From the NCBI GenBank assembly GCA_002862545.1, contig PKDJ01000315.1, positions 1-52,703 of the forward strand: a stretch of 52,703 bases of DNA, written 5' to 3'. The translations under genes were made by a program, and so were the position numbers. Of the stretch, positions 8,591 to 16,339 are shown one piece after another (the first letter of the stretch is position 1; every line of letters starts with the position of its first letter). The DNA is from Pseudomonadota bacterium. Its GTDB lineage: Bacteria > Myxococcota_A > UBA796 > GCA-2862545. Under the pieces are notes generated by a model. It had not been told where the DNA came from. It did no database searches and was given only the letters and a program-made list of their open reading frames with translations.

Positions 8591-9115
8591 CTAGAACGGA
8601 ATGTCGTCGTCGGCACCGCCGCCGCCACCAGCACCGCCACCGCCGGAGTAGCCACCACCACCGCCGCCGCCGGAGTAGCCGCCGCCACCACCGGTACCGC
8701 CGCCACCACCACCGGAGTAGCCACCGCCACCACCGGAGTAGCCGCCACCGCCACCGCCACCGCCACCGCCGCCGTAGTCACCGCCACCCTCGCGTCCACC
8801 GATGAACTGGATGGTGTTTGCGATGATCTCGGTCGTGTAGCGGTCCATTCCCTTGTCGTCCTGCCACTTCTGGGTGCGAATGCGCCCCTCGATGTAGACC
8901 TGCCGGCCCTTGCGGAGGAACTTCGAGACGTTCTCGGCCGTGCGGCCGAAGCAGACGACGCGGTGCCACTCGGTGTGGTCGGTCCAGTTGCCGTCGCGGT
9001 CCTTCTGGCGTTCGTTTGTGGCGATGTTGAGCTTTGCGATCATGGTGCCGCTGTTGGCGGTACGCGTCTCGGGGTCACGACCGAGATTGCCCACGAGGAT
9101 GACCTTGTTGACCAT
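8591..9115 (-). CDS. ssb: Single-stranded DNA-binding protein
   Basis: A 174-residue SSB. Residues 1 to about 107 form the OB-fold ([52 protein letters not shown]). The tail is very Gly-rich with recurring YSGGGG units and ends in the acidic tip DDDIPF that recruits partner proteins. It coats single-stranded DNA in replication, repair and recombination. GGGAG precedes the ATG by about five bases. A 15-bp hyphenated palindrome lies about 50 bp upstream of the start (separate entry). Confidence 0.97.
   Translation of the reverse strand: MVNKVILVGNLGRDPETRTANSGTMIAKLNIATNERQKDRDGNWTDHTEWHRVVCFGRTAENVSKFLRKGRQVYIEGRIRTQKWQDDKGMDRYTTEIIANTIQFIGGREGGGDYGGGGGGGGGGGYSGGGGGYSGGGGGGTGGGGGYSGGGGGGGYSGGGGAGGGGGADDDIPF
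8594..8787. repeat. Low-complexity Gly-coding repeat inside ssb
   Basis: Plus-strand CCACCACCG/GCCGCC-type triplet runs with interspersed GTAGCC/GTAGCCG, which on the minus strand encode the poly-Gly tail of SSB with about five Tyr-Ser steps. It keeps frame as a multiple of three and is prone to length variation. It has no unique spacers and is not a CRISPR array. Confidence 0.8.
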
Positions 9116-9165
9116 GTCTGCTCCCGTCCTGCATGTAGAAGTGGGGTGAGGAGTCTGCTCTCAAG

Positions 9166-9180
9166 CGAACGGTTGGTTCG
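9166..9180. promoter_or_regulatory. LexA-like hyphenated palindrome upstream of ssb
   Basis: CGAAC and GTTCG are perfect inverted 5-mers with a 5-nt spacer. The SOS box of many non-enteric bacteria is CGAAC-N4-GTTCG, so the half-sites match but the spacer is one base longer. It lies about 50 bp upstream of the ssb ATG, in the divergent interval before the unknown gene at 9375. LexA control is inference. Confidence 0.3.
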
Positions 9181-9345
9181 TCACCGGCGCGGCAGACTTC
9201 GTATGTTTCGCGGCACTTCATAACGCCACGCTGCGAGGCGTCTCGTCCTCTGCGGCATCTAGGCCCACCCGCTTCCTCCCGACAGCGCGTGACACGCCTC
9301 ACGAAGATGGCGAGCTAAGAAATAGTGAGGGCGCAGCGGCGTATC

Positions 9346-9357
9346 ATCGTCGACGAT
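9346..9357. promoter_or_regulatory. 12-bp perfect palindrome, possible operator
   Basis: ATCGTCGACGAT is self-complementary and ends about 8 bp before the purine-rich ribosome site of the gene at 9375. It could be a repressor site or an mRNA hairpin near the start; chance occurrence cannot be excluded. Confidence 0.25.
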
Positions 9358-9374
9358 CGCAGAGGAGGGGAGCC

Positions 9375-10121
9375 TTGGGCGTGACGCGAGACCTGGCCAA
9401 GCAGATGCTGGTCCTCCATCGGGCCGAGGATCTCACCGCTGTGCTGCGAGCCGCCGGCATCCCTCCGCGCGCCGTCACGCGGTCGGAGCTTGCACATCGT
9501 CTGGTCGAGCGCCTCTGGTGGTCGTACTGCACGCCGCTTGGGTATGCGACCGATCGGGTGACCCTCGAACAGATCGTGGATCACACGGCCAAGCGGCTCG
9601 GGCAGGCGCGCGTCACCCGCGAGGTCGAGGCGCCACTCGCGAAGGCGCGTGCTCTGACCGCGGTGATGATTCCAAGCACTGGCTCCCATGGCGTGCCGCT
9701 GGAGAGCCTGGACGCGGCGAGCCAGGCACGGGCGCAGAATGGTTGGCTGGGTACCGCGGCTCTCGGTAGCGGTGCGACGGGGGCCTTCGGGGCGAAGGTT
9801 GTCTCGGGTCACCTTCTGCGTGCGCTGTCGAGCCCAGTGGGACGCCTGCTGCCGCTGATTCCGCCGCTGGCCCCCTGGGTCGGACCGATCAAGACGGGTG
9901 CGCGATTCGCATACGGTGCGGGTGGGCCTGTCGGCGTCGCGATGACACTCCTCACGATCAACCAAGCCTTCGGAACGGACTACCCCAAGGTGGTCTCGCT
10001 CGTTCTTGGCCTCGGTACGCTTCCCGAGGTGGCGTTCGCAGAGGCGACCGAGGTGGGACGAGGCGTCGGCCCCGATGATGCGGGACCCGGCCTGGGGGCG
10101 TCTCCTGTCAGCGAGGAGTGA
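9375..10121 (+). CDS. Protein of unknown function with hydrophobic C-terminal half
   Basis: A 248-residue protein. The N-terminal ~95 residues are charged and helical (LAKQMLVLHRAEDLTAVLR, ELAHRLVERLWWSYCTPLGY, LEQIVDHTAKRLG). Residues ~130-215 are Gly/Ala-rich and hydrophobic (LLPLIPPLAPWVG, GGPVGVAMTLLTI), suggesting membrane association or a glycine-packed helical bundle. The overall pattern loosely recalls YaaW/UPF0174-type proteins, but I cannot confirm this. GAGGAGGGG (9362-9370) supports TTG 9375; GTG 9381 is the alternative. It converges with the deaminase gene, six bases from its stop. Confidence 0.72.
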   Translation: MGVTRDLAKQMLVLHRAEDLTAVLRAAGIPPRAVTRSELAHRLVERLWWSYCTPLGYATDRVTLEQIVDHTAKRLGQARVTREVEAPLAKARALTAVMIPSTGSHGVPLESLDAASQARAQNGWLGTAALGSGATGAFGAKVVSGHLLRALSSPVGRLLPLIPPLAPWVGPIKTGARFAYGAGGPVGVAMTLLTINQAFGTDYPKVVSLVLGLGTLPEVAFAEATEVGRGVGPDDAGPGLGASPVSEE

Positions 10122-10127
10122 GTCGTC

Positions 10128-11363
10128 TCAGTGCTGGTCGCCTCTGTCGACCTGCGGAATCCCATGCTCTCTGGCGACGCGGTCGTAGTAGTCGATGACC
10201 TGTCGCACGTAGGTCCGCTTCTCCTTGTAGGAGCCTGGGAAGAAGCTCCTCTTGAAGCCGTGAAGGGTCAGCCGGTGAAGCTCGGCGGGGGACAGGTCGA
10301 ACGCGTCGACGACCTTGCGCACCTCCTCACTGATGGTCGTCCGTGACACGAGCCGGTTGTCGGTACACAGCGACACCGAGATGCGCTCCTGGATCATGCG
10401 ACCGAGGGGGTGGTCCTCCACTCGGCGTAGGTGAGGCATCGTCTGGAGGTTGGATGTGACGCAGACCTCGATCAGCACGCGACGGTCGGCGATGTACTCG
10501 GAGAGCCTGCGTACATAGCGCTGGGGGTCCTCCACGGGGGACTGCACCTGTTCGGCGCTGAACAGGCTCGTTCCGTGTCCGATGCGGTCGGCGTGCAGCA
10601 GGGTGATGCCCTGGAAGATGCTCTCCGGACCGTAGGCCTCCCCAGCATGCACCGTGCGCCGTAGGAAGTTGCGGAGGGCGAGCCGGTAGGCATCAATGTG
10701 GTCGGAGGCGGGGTGGCCCGACTCGGCCCCCGCCAGGTCGAACCCGACGACGGGTAGGCCCAGGCGATCTCGTGCATCGATGACCTCTCGGACCAGCGAG
10801 AGCGAGGCAACGCCGTAGACCTTCTTGACTGGCCAGTGGCTGAGCACGGAGAGCAGGTCGCGGTACCAGGGGCCGAAGCCACCCGTGAACATCCGCATAG
10901 CGCAGCAGATCAGACCAAATCGGAAGGGGGGCTCCATGCCGGACTTGACGCTCTCCGTGGCCTCGTGTTCACGCCGGACGCGCTCCAGGCCTCGCGTCAC
11001 AGCAGCGAGTACGTCTGCCACGCTGAAGCCCTGGCGGACGTGCAGCTGTGGGGCGAAGCGGACCTCGAGGTAGCGGACCCCTTCGGCAAGGCAGTCCTGG
11101 CCCAGCTCGAAGGCGACTCGCTCGAGAGCCTGCTCGTCGGTCAGCACGGCGCAGGTGTAGGCAAAGCCGTGGAGGTAGTCGGGAAGGTCACGGTAGACCT
11201 CCTTGAACACCAACTCGCGCAGGCCCTCGGGTGTCTCGGAAGGAAGCTGCACCTTCCGCTGCCGCGCCAGGTCGATGAGGGTCTCGAGGCGCAGAGAGCC
11301 GTCGAGGTGGCAGTGAAGATCCGTCTTGGGGAGGGCACGGATCAAGTCATCGGTGTACTGCAC
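10128..11363 (-). CDS. add: Adenosine deaminase-family metal-dependent hydrolase
   Basis: A 411-residue amidohydrolase-fold enzyme of the adenosine/AMP deaminase family, converting adenosine to inosine in purine salvage. Metal and catalytic landmarks are in order: TDLHCHLDGSLR (HxH), VHAGE with the catalytic Glu, LLHADRIGHGTSL, EVCVTSNLQT and SLCTDNR. The last motif has Asp-Asn where many family members have Asp-Asp; as far as I recall Asn also occurs there in bacterial ADA homologues. It is somewhat longer than the ~340-residue norm, so a related aminohydrolase substrate is possible. Confidence 0.88.
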   Translation of the reverse strand: MQYTDDLIRALPKTDLHCHLDGSLRLETLIDLARQRKVQLPSETPEGLRELVFKEVYRDLPDYLHGFAYTCAVLTDEQALERVAFELGQDCLAEGVRYLEVRFAPQLHVRQGFSVADVLAAVTRGLERVRREHEATESVKSGMEPPFRFGLICCAMRMFTGGFGPWYRDLLSVLSHWPVKKVYGVASLSLVREVIDARDRLGLPVVGFDLAGAESGHPASDHIDAYRLALRNFLRRTVHAGEAYGPESIFQGITLLHADRIGHGTSLFSAEQVQSPVEDPQRYVRRLSEYIADRRVLIEVCVTSNLQTMPHLRRVEDHPLGRMIQERISVSLCTDNRLVSRTTISEEVRKVVDAFDLSPAELHRLTLHGFKRSFFPGSYKEKRTYVRQVIDYYDRVAREHGIPQVDRGDQH

Positions 11364-11567
11364 GGAGCCTCCGGCCGTTCTGCGTGAGCGAGCCTAGCCT
11401 CGTCCTAACCTCGCGCTGTGACCTGCTGTCGGCTCAGCGTGTGTAGGTCTCTGGCATGGCTGGGGCGGGCTCGTTGTTTTCTGCGTTATTCCTTCGCTAT
11501 TGCATAAACGCTGCTCACCGCTTGTCAGTGGTGATCGGGAACGCTAGCAGGGCGCAGGTCATCGTCT

Positions 11568-11573
11568 GGGAGG
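11568..11573 (+). promoter_or_regulatory. Ribosome binding site of the acidic protein gene
   Basis: GGGAGG, six bases before GTG 11580. It supports a real gene on this strand over the opposing 144-codon frame at 11559-11993. Confidence 0.6.
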
Positions 11574-11579
11574 CCGACC

Positions 11580-11921
11580 GTGGAGTTGCCGTCCGCACTG
11601 AGAGATTCTCTGGTCGAGAGGCTCGACCGGTACTTCGAAGCCTTGGGCGAGTCGCCCGAGGCCGAGGCGGTGGTGAGCTACACGCTCGAGCTCCTCGAAG
11701 AATACGGCGACGAGTCCGGCGAAGACGACATCGTGCTCGCACTCGAGGAGGAGGGTGCCCTCGACGGCAGCCTCGCCACGGTCCTCGAAGAGGAGATCGA
11801 GTCGAGCTCGGACTTCGAGCCGACCGGGGAGGAGGTCGTGTCTCTCATCGAGCGCCTCTGTGGCATCGAGTGGGGTGACGGCGGGGGCAGCGACGACGAG
11901 GAAGACGACGACTTTTTCTAA
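11580..11921 (+). CDS. Small highly acidic protein of unknown function
   Basis: A 113-residue soluble protein very rich in Glu and Asp, ending in an Asp/Glu tract and FF (DDEEDDDFF). Residues ~1-45 look like two helices (LRDSLVERLDRYFEALGE, AVVSYTLELLEEYG), followed by further helical segments (DIVLALEEEG, GEEVVSLIERLCGIEW). No signal peptide. The strong GGGAGG site and coding-like composition favour this strand. The acidic surface and aromatic tail suggest a protein-interaction or nucleic-acid-mimic role, which is speculation. It stands alone, with a 426-bp gap to the SNF2 gene. Confidence 0.65.
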   Translation: MELPSALRDSLVERLDRYFEALGESPEAEAVVSYTLELLEEYGDESGEDDIVLALEEEGALDGSLATVLEEEIESSSDFEPTGEEVVSLIERLCGIEWGDGGGSDDEEDDDFF

Positions 11922-12347
11922 AGTCGCGCGGCATCCTGGGCTCCGAGTGCTGCAGACGCTGGACTCACGTTCGAGCCCATACGTGGTCGACACCAGGGCG
12001 TGCGTCGTGCAGTGTCAGGCATCGAGTGGATAGTCTGCCTGCAAGGACGTAAATGGCTTTGTGTCTAGGGTTTTTGTTGGCCCCTTGATTTTCGACGGGC
12101 GAGATCGCTACGCGCAACGCACTTCACACTTGCTGTGACGGCACGTACTGTCGTGCGAACATTTTCTTATTGTCCATTCCAGGCGTAGGGATTGAGCTTC
12201 ACGGCTGCGCTCGCCAGCCGGTCTGATGGTGATGTGCCGGGTCCGCAGCCGGGCGAGTGTAGAGTCGTGCAGACGCGCATTGGGTGCGACGCGACAGCGG
12301 TCGCGGCCGACTCGCGAGGTGGGGGACTGCGCCAGGGATAGCGAGCG
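11922..12347. other. 426-bp intergenic region upstream of the SNF2-SWIM-synthase run
   Basis: The longest gene-free stretch in the window. No tRNA cloverleaf, terminator hairpin with T-run or conserved ORF is visible. The stretch from about 12045 to 12180 is clearly richer in A/T than its surroundings (for example TTTTTGTTGG and ACATTTTCTTATTG), which is where I would expect the promoter for the downstream genes. I cannot name convincing -35/-10 hexamers. Confidence 0.4.
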
Positions 12348-15185
12348 ATGGGTCAGCTGCAAGCATCGTGGACGCCAGATGGTCGACTTTTCTTTTGGTC
12401 GCCAACCTTGCACGTGCAGGCAGCAATCGACGAGGACTTGCCCGCTCTCAGAGGTCTCGGGAGCACCAAGCATAGGTACCTCGCGCAGCCCGGCGCCGCG
12501 GTAAAGCGCGCTCGCACCCGCGGACAACAGATGTCTGTCGTGGATGCTCTGCCGCCTCTTGCGGCGCTGGAGATTGACGCCGCCGTGTCCGATGCTCTTC
12601 GCTGCTGGTCAGCTGCCGCGAAGCTCGGCCTCGAGCTGGCTGCGCGGCAGCGGGTCGTCCCAGCGGTGGGGCATGGAGAGGCACACTGGCGGGCGCAGCT
12701 GGCTCATGTCGAGGATGTCGAGCGCTTCTCCCGCATCGTCGATGCCACTCCGGTCGTGTGTCGAGCCGTTCCCGTGCGCGAGACAGGTCGCGGGGCAATC
12801 AAGCTCCTCCCTGCCGAGTACGCGGTTCGAAGCTTCATCGATGCCATCGTAGACGCTGTGTATCGACAGGAGCGTCACCCGGGACCTTGTCGGGGCTGGG
12901 TGCGTGAGCTGGCAGATGGTCTCCGGGGATCGGATGCTTCGTTTGCTCCAAGAGATGCCAGGTTCCAGGGCATCCCCGAGACGCTCCGTGCGTGGACGGA
13001 GCAGGCAGAGGAGGTAGGGCTCCGGGTGGGCTTGGCCCTGCAGCTGCCGGACGACCCCTCCGGCACCCGGTTTCCGGTACAGCTTCGAATTCACCCACCC
13101 GGCGCTTTTGATGCGGGCGTTCCACTTGCGAAGGCGTGGGAGTCGGGTGGTCTCATTTCAATTGATGGCGTGGACTGGCACCATCCTGCGCATGCTGCCG
13201 TCAGTGGGCTGGCTCGTGCGGCGCGAATCTTCGAACCGCTGGGCGCCTGCCTCAATGGAAAGAGGCCCAAAGCCCCCCTCTGGTCTGCGAAGGTGGCCTG
13301 GGCCTTCATCGAGCACGGGGCGATGGCGCTGCAAGAAGCTGGGCTGGAGGTGCGTCTTCCGGAAGCATTCGCCAAGGCGGGCAAGCAGCGAATTCGCGCT
13401 CGCATGCGGATCGAGTCTGCGACTGACGAGCACGGCCGTCTCGACCTCGACCGCGCACTCTCGTTCAAGTGGGAGGTGACCCTCGGCGAGCTGGTGCTCG
13501 ACGGCACCGAGTTTGCCGATCTGCTGGGTCTCAGGCGGCCGATTGTCCGCTTTCGTGGCGATTGGGTGCTCCTCGACCCGAAGGAGCTGGCTCGTCTGCC
13601 AGACGGGCTGCCTCTCGAGGGCACTCTGCCGGCTGCCGAGGCCCTGCGGGCCGTGCTGGTGGGAGAGTACGACGGTACTCCCGTTGTCGCCGACGAGCGC
13701 CTCGATCTCCTCCTTCAAGCACTTCGGGAGCCCCCGCTCGTCGAGGCCCCGACAACGCTCGAGGCCACTCTGCGCCCTTACCAGGAGTTCGGGTTGGCAT
13801 GGCTCACGACGCTGGGACGTCTGGGCTTGGGAGCGTGTCTGGCTGACGACATGGGCCTCGGAAAGACGATTCAGCTGATCGCGCATCTGCTGTCCCGCAG
13901 CCCAAGGTCGGGCGGGCGGCCCTCGCTCGTGGTCTGTCCGACCAGCGTCCTGGGCAACTGGCAGCGGGAGCTACGCCGGTTCGCTCCGACGCTCAAGGTT
14001 CAGCGGTACCATGGCCTGGACAGGGATGACGAGGCGATCGCCGATGCGGATGTCGTGCTGACGACCTACGGGCTTCTCGTTCGTGATCAGGAGACGCTGG
14101 TCGAGGTGGCCTGGGATGTCGTCGCGCTGGACGAGGCACAGGCGATCAAGAATCCGGACTCCCAGAGAGCACGGGCGGCACGACGGCTACGTGCACGTCA
14201 TCGGGTGGCCATGTCTGGCACTCCCGTCGAGAATCGCCTGGATGAGCTGTGGTCGCTGATGCAGTTCCTCGTGCCCGGTCTGCTGGGGAAGCGGTCGTCG
14301 TTTCGTCGCAATGTCGCGGTGCCCGTCGAGCGCTTCGGGGACGAGGAGATCGCGCAGCGCCTCAAGCTCGGCGTGTCTCCCTTCCTGCTCCGCCGCGTCA
14401 AGACCGATCCCGACGTGATCTCGGACCTGCCCGACAAGATCGAGCGCCAGGACTACGTGCCGCTCACGGCGGAGCAGGCGACGCTGTACCAAGCCGTGGT
14501 CGACGACTTCATGACGCAGATCGAGCAGTCGTCCGACATCGAGCGTCGCGGTCACGTGCTCGCGATGCTGACGGCGCTGAAGCAAGTCTGTAACCACCCA
14601 TCGCAGTACCTCGGCTCGGCGGACGATGAGCTCGCCGAGCGCTCAGGCAAGCTCGAGCGGTGCATCGAGCTCCTCGACCAGCTCTTCGATAATGATGAAT
14701 ACTGTCTGATCTTCACTCAATATCGAGAGATGGGGAACCGACTTCAGCGCCACATTGGTGAGGTCTTTGGTGAGTCGGTTCCGTTTCTCCATGGTGGGAC
14801 GCCGCCGCGTCAGCGCGACGAGATCGTTCGAGCGTTCCAGGAAGATGAGGACGTAGCGCCGGTCCTGATCATCTCGCTTCGGGCTGGCGGAACCGGCCTG
14901 AACCTCACCCGAGCGACACAGGTGATTCACTACGACCGCTGGTGGAATCCAGCGGTCGAGGACCAGGCAACGGACCGGGCCTACAGGATCGGGCAGGACG
15001 AGACGGTGCAGGTGTACAAGATGGTCTGCCAGGGCACCCTCGAGGAGCGAATCGCCGACTTGTTGGACGAGAAGAGGGCGCTCGCAGAGTCCATCGTGGG
15101 CTCCGGCGAGCGCTGGGTCACCGAGCTGGATGACAACGCGCTTCGACAGCTGGTGTCTCTGGGTGACGACGCGGTGCTGGAGTGA
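12348..15185 (+). CDS. SNF2-family DEAD-like helicase/translocase
   Basis: A 945-residue Swi2/Snf2 ATPase. The N-terminal ~450 residues match the style of the bacterial SNF2-associated domain (RLFFWSP at the start, ELVLDGTEFADLLGL, RFRGDWVLLDP). The motor follows: LRPYQEFGLAWLTTL, Walker A DDMGLGKTIQ (Lys506), motif Ia PTSVLGNWQREL, Walker B-type DEAQ (595-598), SGTPVENRLDELWSL, then the C-lobe with SGKLERCIELL, FTQYREMGNRL, SLRAGGTGLNLT and DQATDRAYRIGQ. It translocates on double-stranded DNA to remodel bound proteins. It is seven bases from the SWIM gene, and the pair resembles the bacterial SNF2/SWIM two-protein arrangement. Confidence 0.95.
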   Translation: MGQLQASWTPDGRLFFWSPTLHVQAAIDEDLPALRGLGSTKHRYLAQPGAAVKRARTRGQQMSVVDALPPLAALEIDAAVSDALRCWSAAAKLGLELAARQRVVPAVGHGEAHWRAQLAHVEDVERFSRIVDATPVVCRAVPVRETGRGAIKLLPAEYAVRSFIDAIVDAVYRQERHPGPCRGWVRELADGLRGSDASFAPRDARFQGIPETLRAWTEQAEEVGLRVGLALQLPDDPSGTRFPVQLRIHPPGAFDAGVPLAKAWESGGLISIDGVDWHHPAHAAVSGLARAARIFEPLGACLNGKRPKAPLWSAKVAWAFIEHGAMALQEAGLEVRLPEAFAKAGKQRIRARMRIESATDEHGRLDLDRALSFKWEVTLGELVLDGTEFADLLGLRRPIVRFRGDWVLLDPKELARLPDGLPLEGTLPAAEALRAVLVGEYDGTPVVADERLDLLLQALREPPLVEAPTTLEATLRPYQEFGLAWLTTLGRLGLGACLADDMGLGKTIQLIAHLLSRSPRSGGRPSLVVCPTSVLGNWQRELRRFAPTLKVQRYHGLDRDDEAIADADVVLTTYGLLVRDQETLVEVAWDVVALDEAQAIKNPDSQRARAARRLRARHRVAMSGTPVENRLDELWSLMQFLVPGLLGKRSSFRRNVAVPVERFGDEEIAQRLKLGVSPFLLRRVKTDPDVISDLPDKIERQDYVPLTAEQATLYQAVVDDFMTQIEQSSDIERRGHVLAMLTALKQVCNHPSQYLGSADDELAERSGKLERCIELLDQLFDNDEYCLIFTQYREMGNRLQRHIGEVFGESVPFLHGGTPPRQRDEIVRAFQEDEDVAPVLIISLRAGGTGLNLTRATQVIHYDRWWNPAVEDQATDRAYRIGQDETVQVYKMVCQGTLEERIADLLDEKRALAESIVGSGERWVTELDDNALRQLVSLGDDAVLE

Positions 15186-15192
15186 AGGGCTG

Positions 15193-16314
15193 ATGCAGTA
15201 CTCGTCATTCAAGAGTGGGGGCTCTCGTCTCGCAGCACCGGAAGATGGCATCATGTCGTCGCACCGCCCGCGCGGCTGGCTGGGACAGACGTGGCTCGAT
15301 CTGCTCGCGACTCTCGGACGCACACACGCGAGTCGGGTGGCTCGCGGCCGGAGCCTTGCGCGTGGCAGGGTGCGCGATCTGTGGTTCAGCCCGGGTCTGG
15401 CCAATGCCGAGGTCTACGATGCCGAGGTGTTTCGCTCTACCCTACGTATCCGGACCTTCAAGGACTCTGAGTGGCGCCGAGTCCTCGACGTTCTCGCCAA
15501 GGATCTTCGGCACCTCGCTGCACTGCTCGAGGGCCGGATGCCCAAGGCACTGGTCGAGGCACTGGAGGCGAAGGGCGTGAGCCTTGTGCCGACGAAGGCC
15601 GACTACGAGGGGGACTGCACGTGTGGCGACTACATCTTGCCCTGCGCGCACATCTGCGCGGTCCACACGGTGCTGGGTGACGCACTCGATGGGGAGCCCT
15701 TCCTGCTGCTGACCCTCCGTGGCCGGACTCGAGAGCAGGTGCTCTCTGCGCTTCGGAGACGGTGGGGTGACAAGCGTCCTCTCCAGCCCAGGCGGATCAT
15801 CACCGAGGAGGCCCCACCGGAGACCGAGGACTGGCTCCGCAGTCCCACCGAGCTCGGTGCCATTCGCTTCTCGTTCATTCAGAACAGCGTGCCTGCCGCA
15901 GGGCTGCGGGCGCTGGGACCACCTCCCGGCGAGGACGATCTCGTTGGTGCTCTCGAGCCTCTCTACGAGGCGGGCGCGTCTGCAGCGCACGAGATCGCCC
16001 TGCAGGAGCGCTCGTCGTCGGAGGAGGACGAGGTGTCGCCGCGCCGGCGAAGGCGTCGTCGCGTCGGTGTCGCTATCGAGCCTTCACGGTCGAGTCGTGA
16101 GCAGAAGGCGTCTATCGAGGAGGCCGAGCGGCACACGCTCACCGAGAAGATCGTCGATCTGCTTGCAGAGCTGAAGTCCGCAAAGTCCAGCGAGCTCGCC
16201 AAGCGGCTGTCTGAGGACAAGGTGGCTGTTCGGAACGAGCTGATCTCGCTGGAGCAGCTAGGGATTGTGTACAGGACGGGCGCAACACGCGGAACTCGGT
16301 GGCATCTGGGATAG
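15193..16314 (+). CDS. SWIM zinc-finger protein with C-terminal winged helix
   Basis: A 373-residue cytoplasmic protein. RPRGWLGQTWLDLLATLG near the N-terminus opens a domain typical of SWIM proteins next to SNF2 ATPases. The SWIM finger is CxC-x6-CxH: Cys142, Cys144, Cys151 and His153. After an acidic and Arg-rich linker (~280-305), residues ~320-373 look like a winged helix (LLAELKSAKSSELAKRLSED, then NELISLEQLGIVYRTG and TRWHLG). It probably contacts DNA or the SNF2 motor encoded just upstream. The start at ATG 15193 lies seven bases after the SNF2 stop; ATG 15253 is an alternative. Confidence 0.9.
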   Translation: MQYSSFKSGGSRLAAPEDGIMSSHRPRGWLGQTWLDLLATLGRTHASRVARGRSLARGRVRDLWFSPGLANAEVYDAEVFRSTLRIRTFKDSEWRRVLDVLAKDLRHLAALLEGRMPKALVEALEAKGVSLVPTKADYEGDCTCGDYILPCAHICAVHTVLGDALDGEPFLLLTLRGRTREQVLSALRRRWGDKRPLQPRRIITEEAPPETEDWLRSPTELGAIRFSFIQNSVPAAGLRALGPPPGEDDLVGALEPLYEAGASAAHEIALQERSSSEEDEVSPRRRRRRRVGVAIEPSRSSREQKASIEEAERHTLTEKIVDLLAELKSAKSSELAKRLSEDKVAVRNELISLEQLGIVYRTGATRGTRWHLG

Positions 16315-16325
16315 GAGGGCGACGC

Positions 16326-16331
16326 AGGAGG
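16326..16331 (+). promoter_or_regulatory. Ribosome binding site fixing the megasynthase start
   Basis: AGGAGG eight bases before ATG 16340. It rules out the earlier in-frame start at 16265, which lies inside the SWIM gene. Confidence 0.75.
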
Positions 16332-16339
16332 CGCCCCGT

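Noticed and set aside
8594-8787. CRISPR-like regular repeats
   Set aside because: The repeats are a triplet-based Gly-coding tract inside ssb, without fixed-length repeats or unique spacers.
10350-10400. Loss of a catalytic Asp in the adenosine deaminase (CTDN in place of TDD)
   Set aside because: The metal-binding Asp is kept and, as far as I recall, Asp-Asn is seen in bacterial members, so it is not treated as a defect.
11559-11993. A 144-codon minus-strand frame opposite the acidic protein
   Set aside because: No ribosome site. The plus strand has GGGAGG correctly spaced and coherent helical sequence.
11955-12000. Possible tRNA T-loop (GTTCGAGCCC)
   Set aside because: No flanking acceptor, D or anticodon stems pair around it.
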